This document shows positions 1 through 8,680 of a DNA stretch of 64,000 nt, piece after piece. The DNA lies in contig QPMI01000395.1 in NCBI GenBank assembly GCA_004431415.1, positions 372,001-436,000 on the forward strand, read 5' to 3'. The position numbers and the translations under genes are program-made. Position 1 is the first letter of the stretch. Each line of letters opens with the position of its first letter. The notes beneath the pieces were generated by a model. That model was not told the origin of the DNA, did not search any database, and saw only the letters and a list, made by a program, of their open reading frames with translations. The DNA is from Cyanophora paradoxa. Its lineage: Eukaryota; Glaucocystophyceae; Cyanophorales; Cyanophoraceae.

Positions 1-1
1 C

Positions 2-658
2 TCCAACGCCTCAGCGGAACGTGAAGCTCTCAACGCGCTGTCCAACACGGAGCGGCCGATCCTCATTGACTGCGGCGGCGGCATCTGCATCACCAGTCCG
101 GGCAACCCGCTCACGCCGCAAGGCGTCGCCGCCTGGCGAGACGACGCGCAGCGCGCAATCGACGGGGACACGAAGCGATACTCCGACGCCGACGACAGCT
201 CGAAGCTCGCACTCGCGGGGGCTACTCTGGCGGCCAAGGCGCTCCCGTCGCAGTACCAGGCCTCCATCCACGACATGATCAACCAGACGCGTCAGCTTAC
301 CCGTGACCTCGCCAAGGCCAAGGAGGAGCACCGCGACGCGGCTGACGCAGTCACTGACCATGTTCGGGAGAAGGGCCCGGACGTGGCGGACCGGTCTCGG
401 GACACGCGCGACACACGCCAACGGCTTTTGACTAAACGTGACACAATCAAGCGAACGATTCGGAACATCACCTACCAGCTCGAGAGCGACCACTGCATCC
501 GCGGACTCCCGTCACTTGTACGCTGGGTGGCCATCAACATTACGGAACAGGAGCGCTTCCGCACACAGACGGTCCTCCTTCAGGCTTACAACGGCTACCC
601 GCTCCCGGAGATGGTCAGCACCGTCGCCAAGATTCTTAGCTTCGTGGGGCGGGTCTAG
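2..658 (+). CDS. 5' part of retrotransposon Gag region (partial, open at left edge)
   Basis: The frame is open from base 2 without a stop to a TAG at 656-658. The product is hydrophilic, with a charged helical stretch rich in Asp, Arg and Lys (about residues 90-150, coiled-coil-like) and then a hydrophobic end. The next ORF starts at ATG 688, only 30 bases on, on the same strand, so this looks like the N-terminal part of the structural polyprotein or a separate upstream ORF of the same element. No Pfam-like domain is recognisable by eye. Its beginning is outside the window. Confidence 0.5.
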   Translation, partial: SNASAEREALNALSNTERPILIDCGGGICITSPGNPLTPQGVAAWRDDAQRAIDGDTKRYSDADDSSKLALAGATLAAKALPSQYQASIHDMINQTRQLTRDLAKAKEEHRDAADAVTDHVREKGPDVADRSRDTRDTRQRLLTKRDTIKRTIRNITYQLESDHCIRGLPSLVRWVAINITEQERFRTQTVLLQAYNGYPLPEMVSTVAKILSFVGRV

Positions 659-687
659 TCTGCAAGCTGGAAGGCCAACCTACACCG

Positions 688-3600
688 ATGGAGGTGTATG
701 ACGTTATCAAGAAAATGATCGCGGCCCGGGACCTGGAAAGTGGACGTTACCCCCTCGGTGACTACCAGCTCGCCAAGATGGATAACTTCAAACAGGCCCG
801 GAGGGCGGCAAAGGAAGTCAAGGATCTGGCGATGAAACACCAGCCGCCGGCTGCCTTGCTCAACGACGTGCAGGCGTGCAACGCTGCGGTAGCAAACTTC
901 TTACTTGAAGTCCCGTGGCTACTCCGTACCTTCCCGTGGAAAGACGTCTCCCGCCGCTCCACGACTGTCGCTCCGCCAGCCTCGGCCTCTTCCTCTTCCC
1001 GCTCCGTCGAGAAAACGACCGCCCGTGCCGCAAGCACGCGCGAACCGTTCGACTCCTTGACCTCCGTCTCCGACGAGCAGCTGGCCGCCCGTGCCGCGCG
1101 CACGCGCGACCAGCGCTCTCATGACCACGACGACGAGGAGGACGTCGACCACGAGCACACCAAGCCCCGCTCTTCACAGTCGTCCACGTCGTCGCACCAG
1201 CACCACCTCGGCTGCTGCGGCGGACAGTACGACAACATGTTCCGCGCAAACTCTGCCTCGGACCGTGTACTTCAGTTCCAGCTCGGCCAGATCTCGATGG
1301 CGCGTCTTCTCAACGAATCGCAGGGCACGGAATTTGAAACTCCGACGACGGACACGATGGCTTACGGTGACGCCGACGAGACCGAATACCCGTTCAATTA
1401 CGCCGACATCGGTTACGTCTACCAGAATGCGACGGCCCCGCAGACCGCCCCTCTCTACCAGGCGACGGCTCCCCCACCCGCTGGCTCGAGCGCGAACTCG
1501 ACCCGGCCTCAGACACGGCCCTCCGATCATAACTTCAACCTGCCTCGCCTGCAGACGAAGACGGATCTCCTCGCCGGCCTCAACATCCTTCGCCCCGACA
1601 AGCCCGTCCGTCCTAACGGTGCACGCTGGCTCTGTGAACGCTGCGTGAGGGCTGGCCTCCCAGAGGACGCCTGCTGGCATTTTGGCGACGATTACCTCCT
1701 CTGCACGACCCACTGGTACCGGTCGGAGCTGCGCAACTTGCCCACCTCCGACCCCATCGTCGCCCAACTCCACCGTACCCTCGGCTTGACCCCGTCCACC
1801 TCGACGCCGACGGGCGTCCCGACCGCTGCGCTACGGACTAAACAGCCTGGCGCTTGCTACCTTTGCGGGGCCTACGGACACTTGGCGGCACACTGCGAGT
1901 GGGTCGACAGGTGTCTCCGCTGCGGACAAAAGGGCCACATCATGAAAGACTGCCCCAACCCGAACGGCGGCGGCCCGGGAGACCGCGGCGCTGGACGCGG
2001 TGGCCCCGGAGGCGGTCGTGGCGCCCCTGGAGGCGGCCGCGGCGGCTCTGGTGGTGGCTACGGTGGCGGACGAGGAGGTGGTGGTGGCGGCGGCCGCGGC
2101 GGCGCTCCGACGCAGCCCCAGGGCGTCCCCTTCCAGGCCACGACCCGCGCCTCGCGCCCGCCGGTGACGATGGGCATCTCCTACACGGCCTGCCCCCCGC
2201 CGCCCGTCGCTCCCCTCGACGACGCGCCCATACCCGACGCCCCGACTGCGCCGTCGCACGACGACGCTGCAGCCTCGGCCTCGCAGTCGGATCTCGTCTC
2301 CTCCTCGACCAACTCCGCGCCGTCGCACGCCGACGCCGCGACCCCAACCCTCCCGACGGCAGTGCCCTCGCGCGTCGAGGCTGCAGCCGCCGTTCCTGCC
2401 CTCCCCGTCGCTGCCACCCGCGTGCCGTCGCACGACGACGCCACCACGGGCACGACTGCGATTACTACGACACAGGCCCCCGCTCCCGCCTCCTCTACGA
2501 GCACTCCCTCGACCGTCGGGACCTCAGGACCTCTGACACCGTCGCGCGCCGACGCTGCCACGACTCCTACGGTCCCTGCTGCCTCGACCCGCTTCATCCC
2601 GCCCGCCGCCAAGTCAACCGCACCGTCGCCCGTCGACGCTGCGCGGACGACTCCCGGCCTCAAGACGTCCAAGGAGCTTGCACTCGAGGTGAAAGCACGG
2701 CTCAAGGCGGCGCAGGTCCGGATCCAGGAGCAGGCTCATTGGGCGGCGGAGCGTGCCCTGGGCACCCACGGCTCCAACGTTGCGGCGGTCCGCGTCTGCC
2801 CCGTCAACGTCACTACCGGCGGCCGCTCCCCTCCCCGTCCCCGCTCCGCCCTCAACATCGAGCGCGAGGCGCGCGCGGTGCTTGCTGCAACGCAGGCGAT
2901 GGTCATGGGCTCGACGTCTGCACCCCAGCAGCCCGCTACTTCCAGCAATGCAAGCGGCGCGCCGGCTTCTTCGACCGCTCCGACGGCCGGCCCTCTCACG
3001 CCGGAGCCTGCGCCGTCTAACGTCGACCGCGACCACATTACGCCGGCGCTCCAAGTGTACGGAGCACCCGTTCCCGGCGCGGAGGACGTTGCGCGCCCGT
3101 ACCTCGAGCTCCTCGCCTACGCTGCACACGCCAAGCGGCAGGACAATATCAACTACCGTGCCGACGTCGTCAGCTCTGCTCACTACCCGACGGGCTTCCC
3201 GGGAGGCGACTTCCGCACGGTTACGTTCGAGGCCCTCCTCATCGTTCCTGTGCAGGGCAAGACGTTGGCGATCGCTGCTCCCAGGGGACCCGCCCTCTGC
3301 TCGCGGCAAGCCGGCAAGCGGCCGCGCGGTTACACTTACGACTCGCGAGTCGCCGGCGAGACTTCGTCGTACTTCATCAAGCCGCACCACAACTTCCGCC
3401 CCTGCTTCATGCAGGCGCAGGACGACGTGACGGACTTGTATGCGGTTGACCTCCGCGCGGACAGCTCCTCCGTCAAGAGCTTGGCCCCGTATTTGAAGGA
3501 GTTCTGCCCTCACTGCGAGCAGTTCCCGGCCAAGCGGAGGGGCTCGGGGCCGTTGGAACCGGTGGAGTTGCACGTTGTGCGAGCGCGGCTTCACGAACCG

Positions 3601-5076
3601 CCGGCGTACCTCCAGACGGCTCACCGCTTCATGCTGGACGAGCTCTCCCGCCTTCCTCTCACTGCGCCTCCTAACACTCCGGAGCACCGCCCCTACTTCC
3701 TCTTCGTCGCGGGCCCCATCACTGTGACTGCTCGCGCACCGGGCGACCTCGGCAAAGTGCCGCGCCCGCTGCCGCCGGCAAGCAACAGGAACCCGACTGT
3801 ACCGCTTCGCACGCAAGGCGCTGCTAGTCACCCGTACTACACGGTCCTGATGGCGGCCGGCCCGGACCTCCCCGACGGCAAGGCAACCCGCAGGGCTTAC
3901 CAGAAGGCTTTCGCGGCCGTCGTGGATGGTACGGCGACGAAGGAGCAGCAGGACGCGGTACTCCGCGAGGGCGTTCGGCAGCGTCCGCACACCAACTGGC
4001 ACCTGGCCCACGCCTCGAGCTCCAAGACCTCGGGGACTCCGTCGTCTTCGTCGACGCCCTCCCGCCCGACTGCGACCACGGCCGCGCAGCCGTCGTCACA
4101 CGCGCAGCCTACGCCGCCCGCGCAGCCGTCTTCGTCCACGGCCACGCAGCCGTCGACGTCGTCAGCCCCACATGCGACACGGACCTCGACCGACGCCCCG
4201 TCCGACGAGATGGCGTTTCCGGCGTGCACGCAGAGCGCGTTCGCCCGGACGTACGCAGACCTGTACACCCTGCAGCTCCGCCGCAGGGGCGACATCCGCT
4301 TCGACAGCTGGTCCACGGTGGTGCAGGACATCATCGCGTACCTGAAGACTGAGACGCCGCCCCGCCCGAAGCTCGCTCTGGGGGTCGCAATGCACCTTAC
4401 GGACACGCCCTCCTTCACTCACTTGCCGGCGTTGGATCCCGCTGCTCTCTCGCGCGAGTTCGGCCTCAGCCCCATCCCCGTCTACACCCCCCGCCTTCCC
4501 CGCTGCCGCGGCTCCGACGCGATCGGACCCGCCGAGCGCCGCGGTGCCAACAACGACGACGACGACGAACCAGCGTCCCACTGGTCCGCCGCACATCACG
4601 GAGCCCTGGCCGCCTCTGGAGGTACTTGGTACGGCGTTGACTCCGACGTCTGCGAACCCGCCGATCGCAGCAACGCTGGCCACGATACCCTCAACGCCGG
4701 CGCCCCCGCCCGCACTCTCCGACTCGACAATGGTGACGTTCCGCAACACCAGCCGCGCTTGCCTCACGCAGTCAAACGCTCGGGAGCAGGAGCAGCTCTT
4801 CCAGTTGGCGGCGGCGACGCTTTGCGCCCGCTTTCGTGCGGCGGGGTCCGTCCTCTACAACGCGCACGGCGGCGACGAGATCTTCAACAAGATGACGCTG
4901 CTGGACTTGTGCTTCTCTCCGGGAACGCGGGCTTTCTACCTTCGCTTCGCTCCGCACGAGCTTCGCAGCCCCGTCCCTTGCCCAGCCCCCTACACGCCGA
5001 GCGCACGCGGGGGACTGCCGATCAAGCACACTCACTCGTACCATGTCGTCGTCATTCACCCGCGCCTGCTTCATGA
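688..5076 (+). CDS. gag: Gag-like polyprotein with CCHC zinc knuckles
   Basis: The product would be the capsid/nucleocapsid protein that packages element RNA. Two CCHC knuckles in tandem lie near residues 390-425 (CX2CX4HX4C: CYLCGAYGHLAAHC, then CLRCGQKGHIMKDC). They are followed by a Gly/Arg-rich RGG-like tract that would bind RNA, and then long Ala/Pro/Ser/Thr linkers in which a PSHDDA/PSHADA-type phrase recurs. A globular segment follows at about residues 790-1070 with several conserved-looking Cys. The nominal 1462 residues are long for Gag, and the last 170 or so after base 4545 are probably out of frame: the next ORF (from 4544) carries the more protein-like sequence there. No aspartic-protease D(S/T)G motif was seen. 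Confidence 0.7.
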   Translation: MEVYDVIKKMIAARDLESGRYPLGDYQLAKMDNFKQARRAAKEVKDLAMKHQPPAALLNDVQACNAAVANFLLEVPWLLRTFPWKDVSRRSTTVAPPASASSSSRSVEKTTARAASTREPFDSLTSVSDEQLAARAARTRDQRSHDHDDEEDVDHEHTKPRSSQSSTSSHQHHLGCCGGQYDNMFRANSASDRVLQFQLGQISMARLLNESQGTEFETPTTDTMAYGDADETEYPFNYADIGYVYQNATAPQTAPLYQATAPPPAGSSANSTRPQTRPSDHNFNLPRLQTKTDLLAGLNILRPDKPVRPNGARWLCERCVRAGLPEDACWHFGDDYLLCTTHWYRSELRNLPTSDPIVAQLHRTLGLTPSTSTPTGVPTAALRTKQPGACYLCGAYGHLAAHCEWVDRCLRCGQKGHIMKDCPNPNGGGPGDRGAGRGGPGGGRGAPGGGRGGSGGGYGGGRGGGGGGGRGGAPTQPQGVPFQATTRASRPPVTMGISYTACPPPPVAPLDDAPIPDAPTAPSHDDAAASASQSDLVSSSTNSAPSHADAATPTLPTAVPSRVEAAAAVPALPVAATRVPSHDDATTGTTAITTTQAPAPASSTSTPSTVGTSGPLTPSRADAATTPTVPAASTRFIPPAAKSTAPSPVDAARTTPGLKTSKELALEVKARLKAAQVRIQEQAHWAAERALGTHGSNVAAVRVCPVNVTTGGRSPPRPRSALNIEREARAVLAATQAMVMGSTSAPQQPATSSNASGAPASSTAPTAGPLTPEPAPSNVDRDHITPALQVYGAPVPGAEDVARPYLELLAYAAHAKRQDNINYRADVVSSAHYPTGFPGGDFRTVTFEALLIVPVQGKTLAIAAPRGPALCSRQAGKRPRGYTYDSRVAGETSSYFIKPHHNFRPCFMQAQDDVTDLYAVDLRADSSSVKSLAPYLKEFCPHCEQFPAKRRGSGPLEPVELHVVRARLHEPPAYLQTAHRFMLDELSRLPLTAPPNTPEHRPYFLFVAGPITVTARAPGDLGKVPRPLPPASNRNPTVPLRTQGAASHPYYTVLMAAGPDLPDGKATRRAYQKAFAAVVDGTATKEQQDAVLREGVRQRPHTNWHLAHASSSKTSGTPSSSSTPSRPTATTAAQPSSHAQPTPPAQPSSSTATQPSTSSAPHATRTSTDAPSDEMAFPACTQSAFARTYADLYTLQLRRRGDIRFDSWSTVVQDIIAYLKTETPPRPKLALGVAMHLTDTPSFTHLPALDPAALSREFGLSPIPVYTPRLPRCRGSDAIGPAERRGANNDDDDEPASHWSAAHHGALAASGGTWYGVDSDVCEPADRSNAGHDTLNAGAPARTLRLDNGDVPQHQPRLPHAVKRSGAGAALPVGGGDALRPLSCGGVRPLQRARRRRDLQQDDAAGLVLLSGNAGFLPSLRSARASQPRPLPSPLHAERTRGTADQAHSLVPCRRHSPAPAS

Positions 5077-7549
5077 CGCCCAGGGCACCATCGTGGGCAC
5101 CTGCTGGGAGCTGATTTCTGGCTGCGGCGTCTGCGGCGCTTTCCCGGGCACCTTCTCCTCCCTGATGACCAGCGGCAGAGGAGTCGACAATGACACGGGC
5201 GCGACGTACACGGCTCGCATCCCTCTCCAGACGACGGTGTCACGGACAGAACCGCCCTTCTGCCGCCAGGTTCCTCCGGCCATGTGCGACCTGCTTCATC
5301 GCATCTACTGCAACCTCGCCGTCTACGCTCCCCAGCTCGCCGATCTACGCGAGGCAGTCTTCCCTTCTCTGGCCGATGAGTACATCAACATCCCCCTCGC
5401 CGACACGTCCACGTTCTCGGTCACGGACCCGCCACGCCCGACGAGCTGGACCAAGTCCGTCAGGCCGGGCGACGAGTACGGTCTCCTTCGCTCTGCCAGG
5501 TTGGATGCTGGGGCGCCCGCAGCCTACTCTCACATTCAACCGGCGTACGGAATGGACATCTCAGCTGTACCGTGGACTCAGGTGGGGCAGTGCGACGTCA
5601 CGGGAACGTTCACACGAACGGATCCGGTACAGCCTCCGAACCTCGACAACCTCCAGCGGATCTGGAACCCTCAGTCCCTCCCCGCACTGGGCACGGGCTA
5701 CATGGAAGACTACCCTCCCCACGTCCTCCTTCGCGTGCTTCTGCTGATGGCGCCGGCGCACCGCGAACAAGTGTGCACGGCCTTCAAACTGTCGGAGCTG
5801 GAGGTGGAGCGGGCGATCATTCAGTTCGCCAACGATGATCCTCTCCCGTTCTTCGACGACATCGTGCCGCATGCGAACGAGCGCATCATGACGCTCATGC
5901 AGCTCACCGCCCTCCGCACGGCGGACGAGGAGACGGACCAGCGGCGGAGGAACGAGGAGTACCGCCGGCGCGCCCAGGACCGCGACGAGGAGTCGCCAAG
6001 TGACCACGACGAGCCAGCTGGAACGCCGACGGGCTCGGCTGCTGTCTCGTTAACCCGCCCTGCAAGCGACGGCTTGGACGATGCCATCCCGGCTGCAGGC
6101 GGCTCGTGGCGCCCACCGTCCGCGCGCCCGCGCGGGACGATGCCTTCGGACCAGCTGCCCACCGCACCCTCGGCCGCGCCGCCGACGGTACAGGTTGCAG
6201 TCGCAACTCCGAAGCCCGCGACGTATCCCCCCACGCCCTCGGCCGTGCAGCCGAAGGCGCCGGCTATGACTCCAGCCCCGTCGGTGACAACGTCCGCTGT
6301 CGCACCCTCGGCCGCGATGCCGACGGCGCCGACAGTCATGACGCCGACCGCGGGACCCTCGACCACGACGCCGACGGCCCCGGAGGAGGCTGAGGACACG
6401 GACACGTCGTTCAGCAAGGAGCTCTGCGCGCGGCTTCACATCGCACCCGACGAGCACGGCAGACTTCACCCGCCTCCCGACGTTCGCGAGATCCCCGCCC
6501 ACACATTCTCCCTTGCCCCAGGCTGCGCGATCTACTGGCCAGGCGAGCAATCGTACATGCTCATGACGACGGCGCTGGACAACGCAGACCTGTACTCGGA
6601 CGAGCGCCCCGTCGCGTGGTGCCCCGCCTCTTATGACGCGGTGGGCATCGCAAACACGGGCGTGTTCCAGAACAACCTTGCACGTCGGATCGGCAGGCGC
6701 CCGCTGAACGACGATGACATGGCCCGTTTCAAGGACGAGAAGCGCCCGATCCCGCTCACGTACAAGGTCACTCGCGAGGCGCAGGCCGCACAGTTGCTGC
6801 ATCACATTCCCCGCTTCCGCTCAGCAGTCTACCTTGTCGCCTGTCTGGCCTACGACAGCACCCCGGCGGAGCTCGTGACTCTACGTGACCTGACTTCGTC
6901 GGTTCCCTTCCTTGAGTTCCTCGGCCTCAGCGCAACCGACGCGAGCATCGCAAGCTACACGACGGACTCGGTGGCTACCGCGATCCTTTCCTCAGTGATC
7001 GACACGGCCCGGGCCTACAAGACGGCGCTGGACGCTCGCAAAGGCGAGGGGACCATGACTTCACCGCTGCACCACCACTCCACACTGCGCGCAGTCACGG
7101 CGCAAGGCGACACGCATGCTGTACGCGTTCGACTGTTCCACCAGTCTCTTCGAGAATTGCACAGGCTCCCTCCCGCGCTGGAGGCAGAAGAAGGGCAAGT
7201 CCTCATCGATTACGTCGACTCGAAGCTACGGCACACGGCTGCGCTGATACCTCGCGTCCCTGTCTATCTCCGGGCCAGGGCACTCGCTCAGGGCACGCTG
7301 CTGGCAAGCGTCGCCAGTTCTACAGACAACACCTCTCTCTGTAAGACCTTCTGCGAACCGCAACCGCTTCTGATCGAGAACATGGTCACCCCGCGGGCTT
7401 ACATCATCAGCGTGATAATCGAGCAGTCCGAGTACATGCTTCGGGCGCTGAAGCTCACGACGGACACTTTCCGAAGCCTTGTGCACAAACAAGCGAGATG
7501 CTTCGCCAAAGTTCTTGATCCTTGCGACCTTCTCAAGTACACGAACTAG
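4544..7549 (+). CDS. Large unassigned ORF between Gag and RT
   Basis: About 1000 residues in frame +1 relative to the Gag ORF, overlapping its end by 533 bases; the switch probably lies in or before the GAC repeat at 4554-4568. The first 490 residues look globular. They are followed by a highly charged Arg/Glu segment (about residues 460-490), a Pro/Ala/Thr-rich linker (about 520-620) and a second globular part (about 625-990). No protease, RT or envelope motif was recognised. Position suggests an extended Gag or spacer domain of the polyprotein. It ends at a TAG (7547-7549), and the same frame then continues with RT sequence, so a single stop separates it from pol. Confidence 0.55.
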   Translation: MPTTTTTTNQRPTGPPHITEPWPPLEVLGTALTPTSANPPIAATLATIPSTPAPPPALSDSTMVTFRNTSRACLTQSNAREQEQLFQLAAATLCARFRAAGSVLYNAHGGDEIFNKMTLLDLCFSPGTRAFYLRFAPHELRSPVPCPAPYTPSARGGLPIKHTHSYHVVVIHPRLLHDAQGTIVGTCWELISGCGVCGAFPGTFSSLMTSGRGVDNDTGATYTARIPLQTTVSRTEPPFCRQVPPAMCDLLHRIYCNLAVYAPQLADLREAVFPSLADEYINIPLADTSTFSVTDPPRPTSWTKSVRPGDEYGLLRSARLDAGAPAAYSHIQPAYGMDISAVPWTQVGQCDVTGTFTRTDPVQPPNLDNLQRIWNPQSLPALGTGYMEDYPPHVLLRVLLLMAPAHREQVCTAFKLSELEVERAIIQFANDDPLPFFDDIVPHANERIMTLMQLTALRTADEETDQRRRNEEYRRRAQDRDEESPSDHDEPAGTPTGSAAVSLTRPASDGLDDAIPAAGGSWRPPSARPRGTMPSDQLPTAPSAAPPTVQVAVATPKPATYPPTPSAVQPKAPAMTPAPSVTTSAVAPSAAMPTAPTVMTPTAGPSTTTPTAPEEAEDTDTSFSKELCARLHIAPDEHGRLHPPPDVREIPAHTFSLAPGCAIYWPGEQSYMLMTTALDNADLYSDERPVAWCPASYDAVGIANTGVFQNNLARRIGRRPLNDDDMARFKDEKRPIPLTYKVTREAQAAQLLHHIPRFRSAVYLVACLAYDSTPAELVTLRDLTSSVPFLEFLGLSATDASIASYTTDSVATAILSSVIDTARAYKTALDARKGEGTMTSPLHHHSTLRAVTAQGDTHAVRVRLFHQSLRELHRLPPALEAEEGQVLIDYVDSKLRHTAALIPRVPVYLRARALAQGTLLASVASSTDNTSLCKTFCEPQPLLIENMVTPRAYIISVIIEQSEYMLRALKLTTDTFRSLVHKQARCFAKVLDPCDLLKYTN

Positions 7550-7636
7550 ATTCGTCTACTGCCAGGTGTCAACCCCAAGCGGCTGCCCCTCTATACAGTC
7601 CCTCGGCGGCCCTCTCCCCCGGCGGAGAAGGCGGAC

Positions 7637-8680
7637 AAGGCTGGATATGGCAGTCCCGTGGTGCTGGCGCCCAAGAAGGACGGCACGATGCGCTTCTGCG
7701 TCGACTACCGACAGCTCAACAACTTGATCGAAGGCGACGTCTTCCCGCTTCCCCGCATTGACGATCAACTCGAACATCTGCGTCGGTGATTGCCTGAGCG
7801 GATTTTGGCAACTCGGCCTCGAAGAAGCCTCTCGTGCCTACACCACCTTTCTCCTGCCATGGGGAGCCTGGAAATGGGTGTGCACCCCCTTCGGACTCAA
7901 GTCTGCTCCGTCAGCATTCTGTCGGGCGGTCAGTTCAGTGCTCGGGGACCTCCTCTCCACGTGTGTTGTGGCCTACGTTGACGACTTGACTCTGCACTCG
8001 CCAACGGTGGCTCAGCACCTCATCGATCTCGAGGCCTTCTTCGCGGCGCTCGCTCGGGGCAACCTCAAGCTGAAACCGAGCAAGTGTCACTTCATGGTAG
8101 GCGAGATCGACCTTCTAGGCCACCGTGTCAGCGCGCAAGGCGTTCGTATGGACACGAAGAAGGTGGAGGTGATCTCCAAGATTACCGAACACGAGCTGCA
8201 GACCGTCGAGCACATGCGCAGCTTCCTCGGCATGACGGGCTTCTACAGGCGCTTCATCCGCAACTACACGCGACGCGAGCTTCCGCTCCGTGACCTGATT
8301 CACGCAGCGAAACTAGCGGACACGACGCAGCTTCAGTGGACGCCAGAAGCCAGCGACGCACTCGCAGACCTCAAGAAGGTCATGTGCGACGACATCGTGC
8401 TCATGCTCCCCGACTTTTCCAAGCCGTTCATCATCTACACGGATTGGAGCCTGCGAGCAAAGGGCGCGGCGCTCATGCAGACCGACTCTGACGGTCGAGA
8501 ACAACCAATCGCCTTCATCAGCCGAACCCTGACAGCCACGGAGGCGAGGTACAGCTCCCTGACGGAAGGCGAGTGCATCGCGGTTATGTGGGCCGTCAAG
8601 ACGTGGCGACATTACTTTGACTGCGGGCACCCGTTTACCATCCGCACGGACCACTTGCCGCTTCACGCGCGGCGCTCGTC
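7637..8680 (+). pseudogene. pol: Reverse transcriptase and RNase H, frameshifted
   Basis: RT copies the element RNA and RNase H removes the template. Block 1-2 of gypsy RT is read at 7637-7789 (SPVVLAPKKDGTMRFCVDYR, then LPRIDDQLEHL). The frame shifts near 7785 and continues with the CLSGFWQLGLEE segment, the catalytic YVDD (7974-7985) and the FLGMTGFYRRFIRNY thumb/connection motif. RNase H follows, with IIYTDWSLRAKGAAL and the later IRTDHLPL. Near 8670 the frame breaks again with a small apparent loss of the usual Arg/Trp-rich link before the FNYTIEYRPGSTNVVA motif, which is read in the next ORF. Three frames over one kilobase mean this copy cannot give a continuous Pol without recoding. Confidence 0.85.

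Noticed and set aside
2614-4011. 465-codon frame antisense to Gag
   Set aside because: Codon composition is the shadow of the GC-rich Gag frame (which has the zinc knuckles); no domain on the antisense strand.
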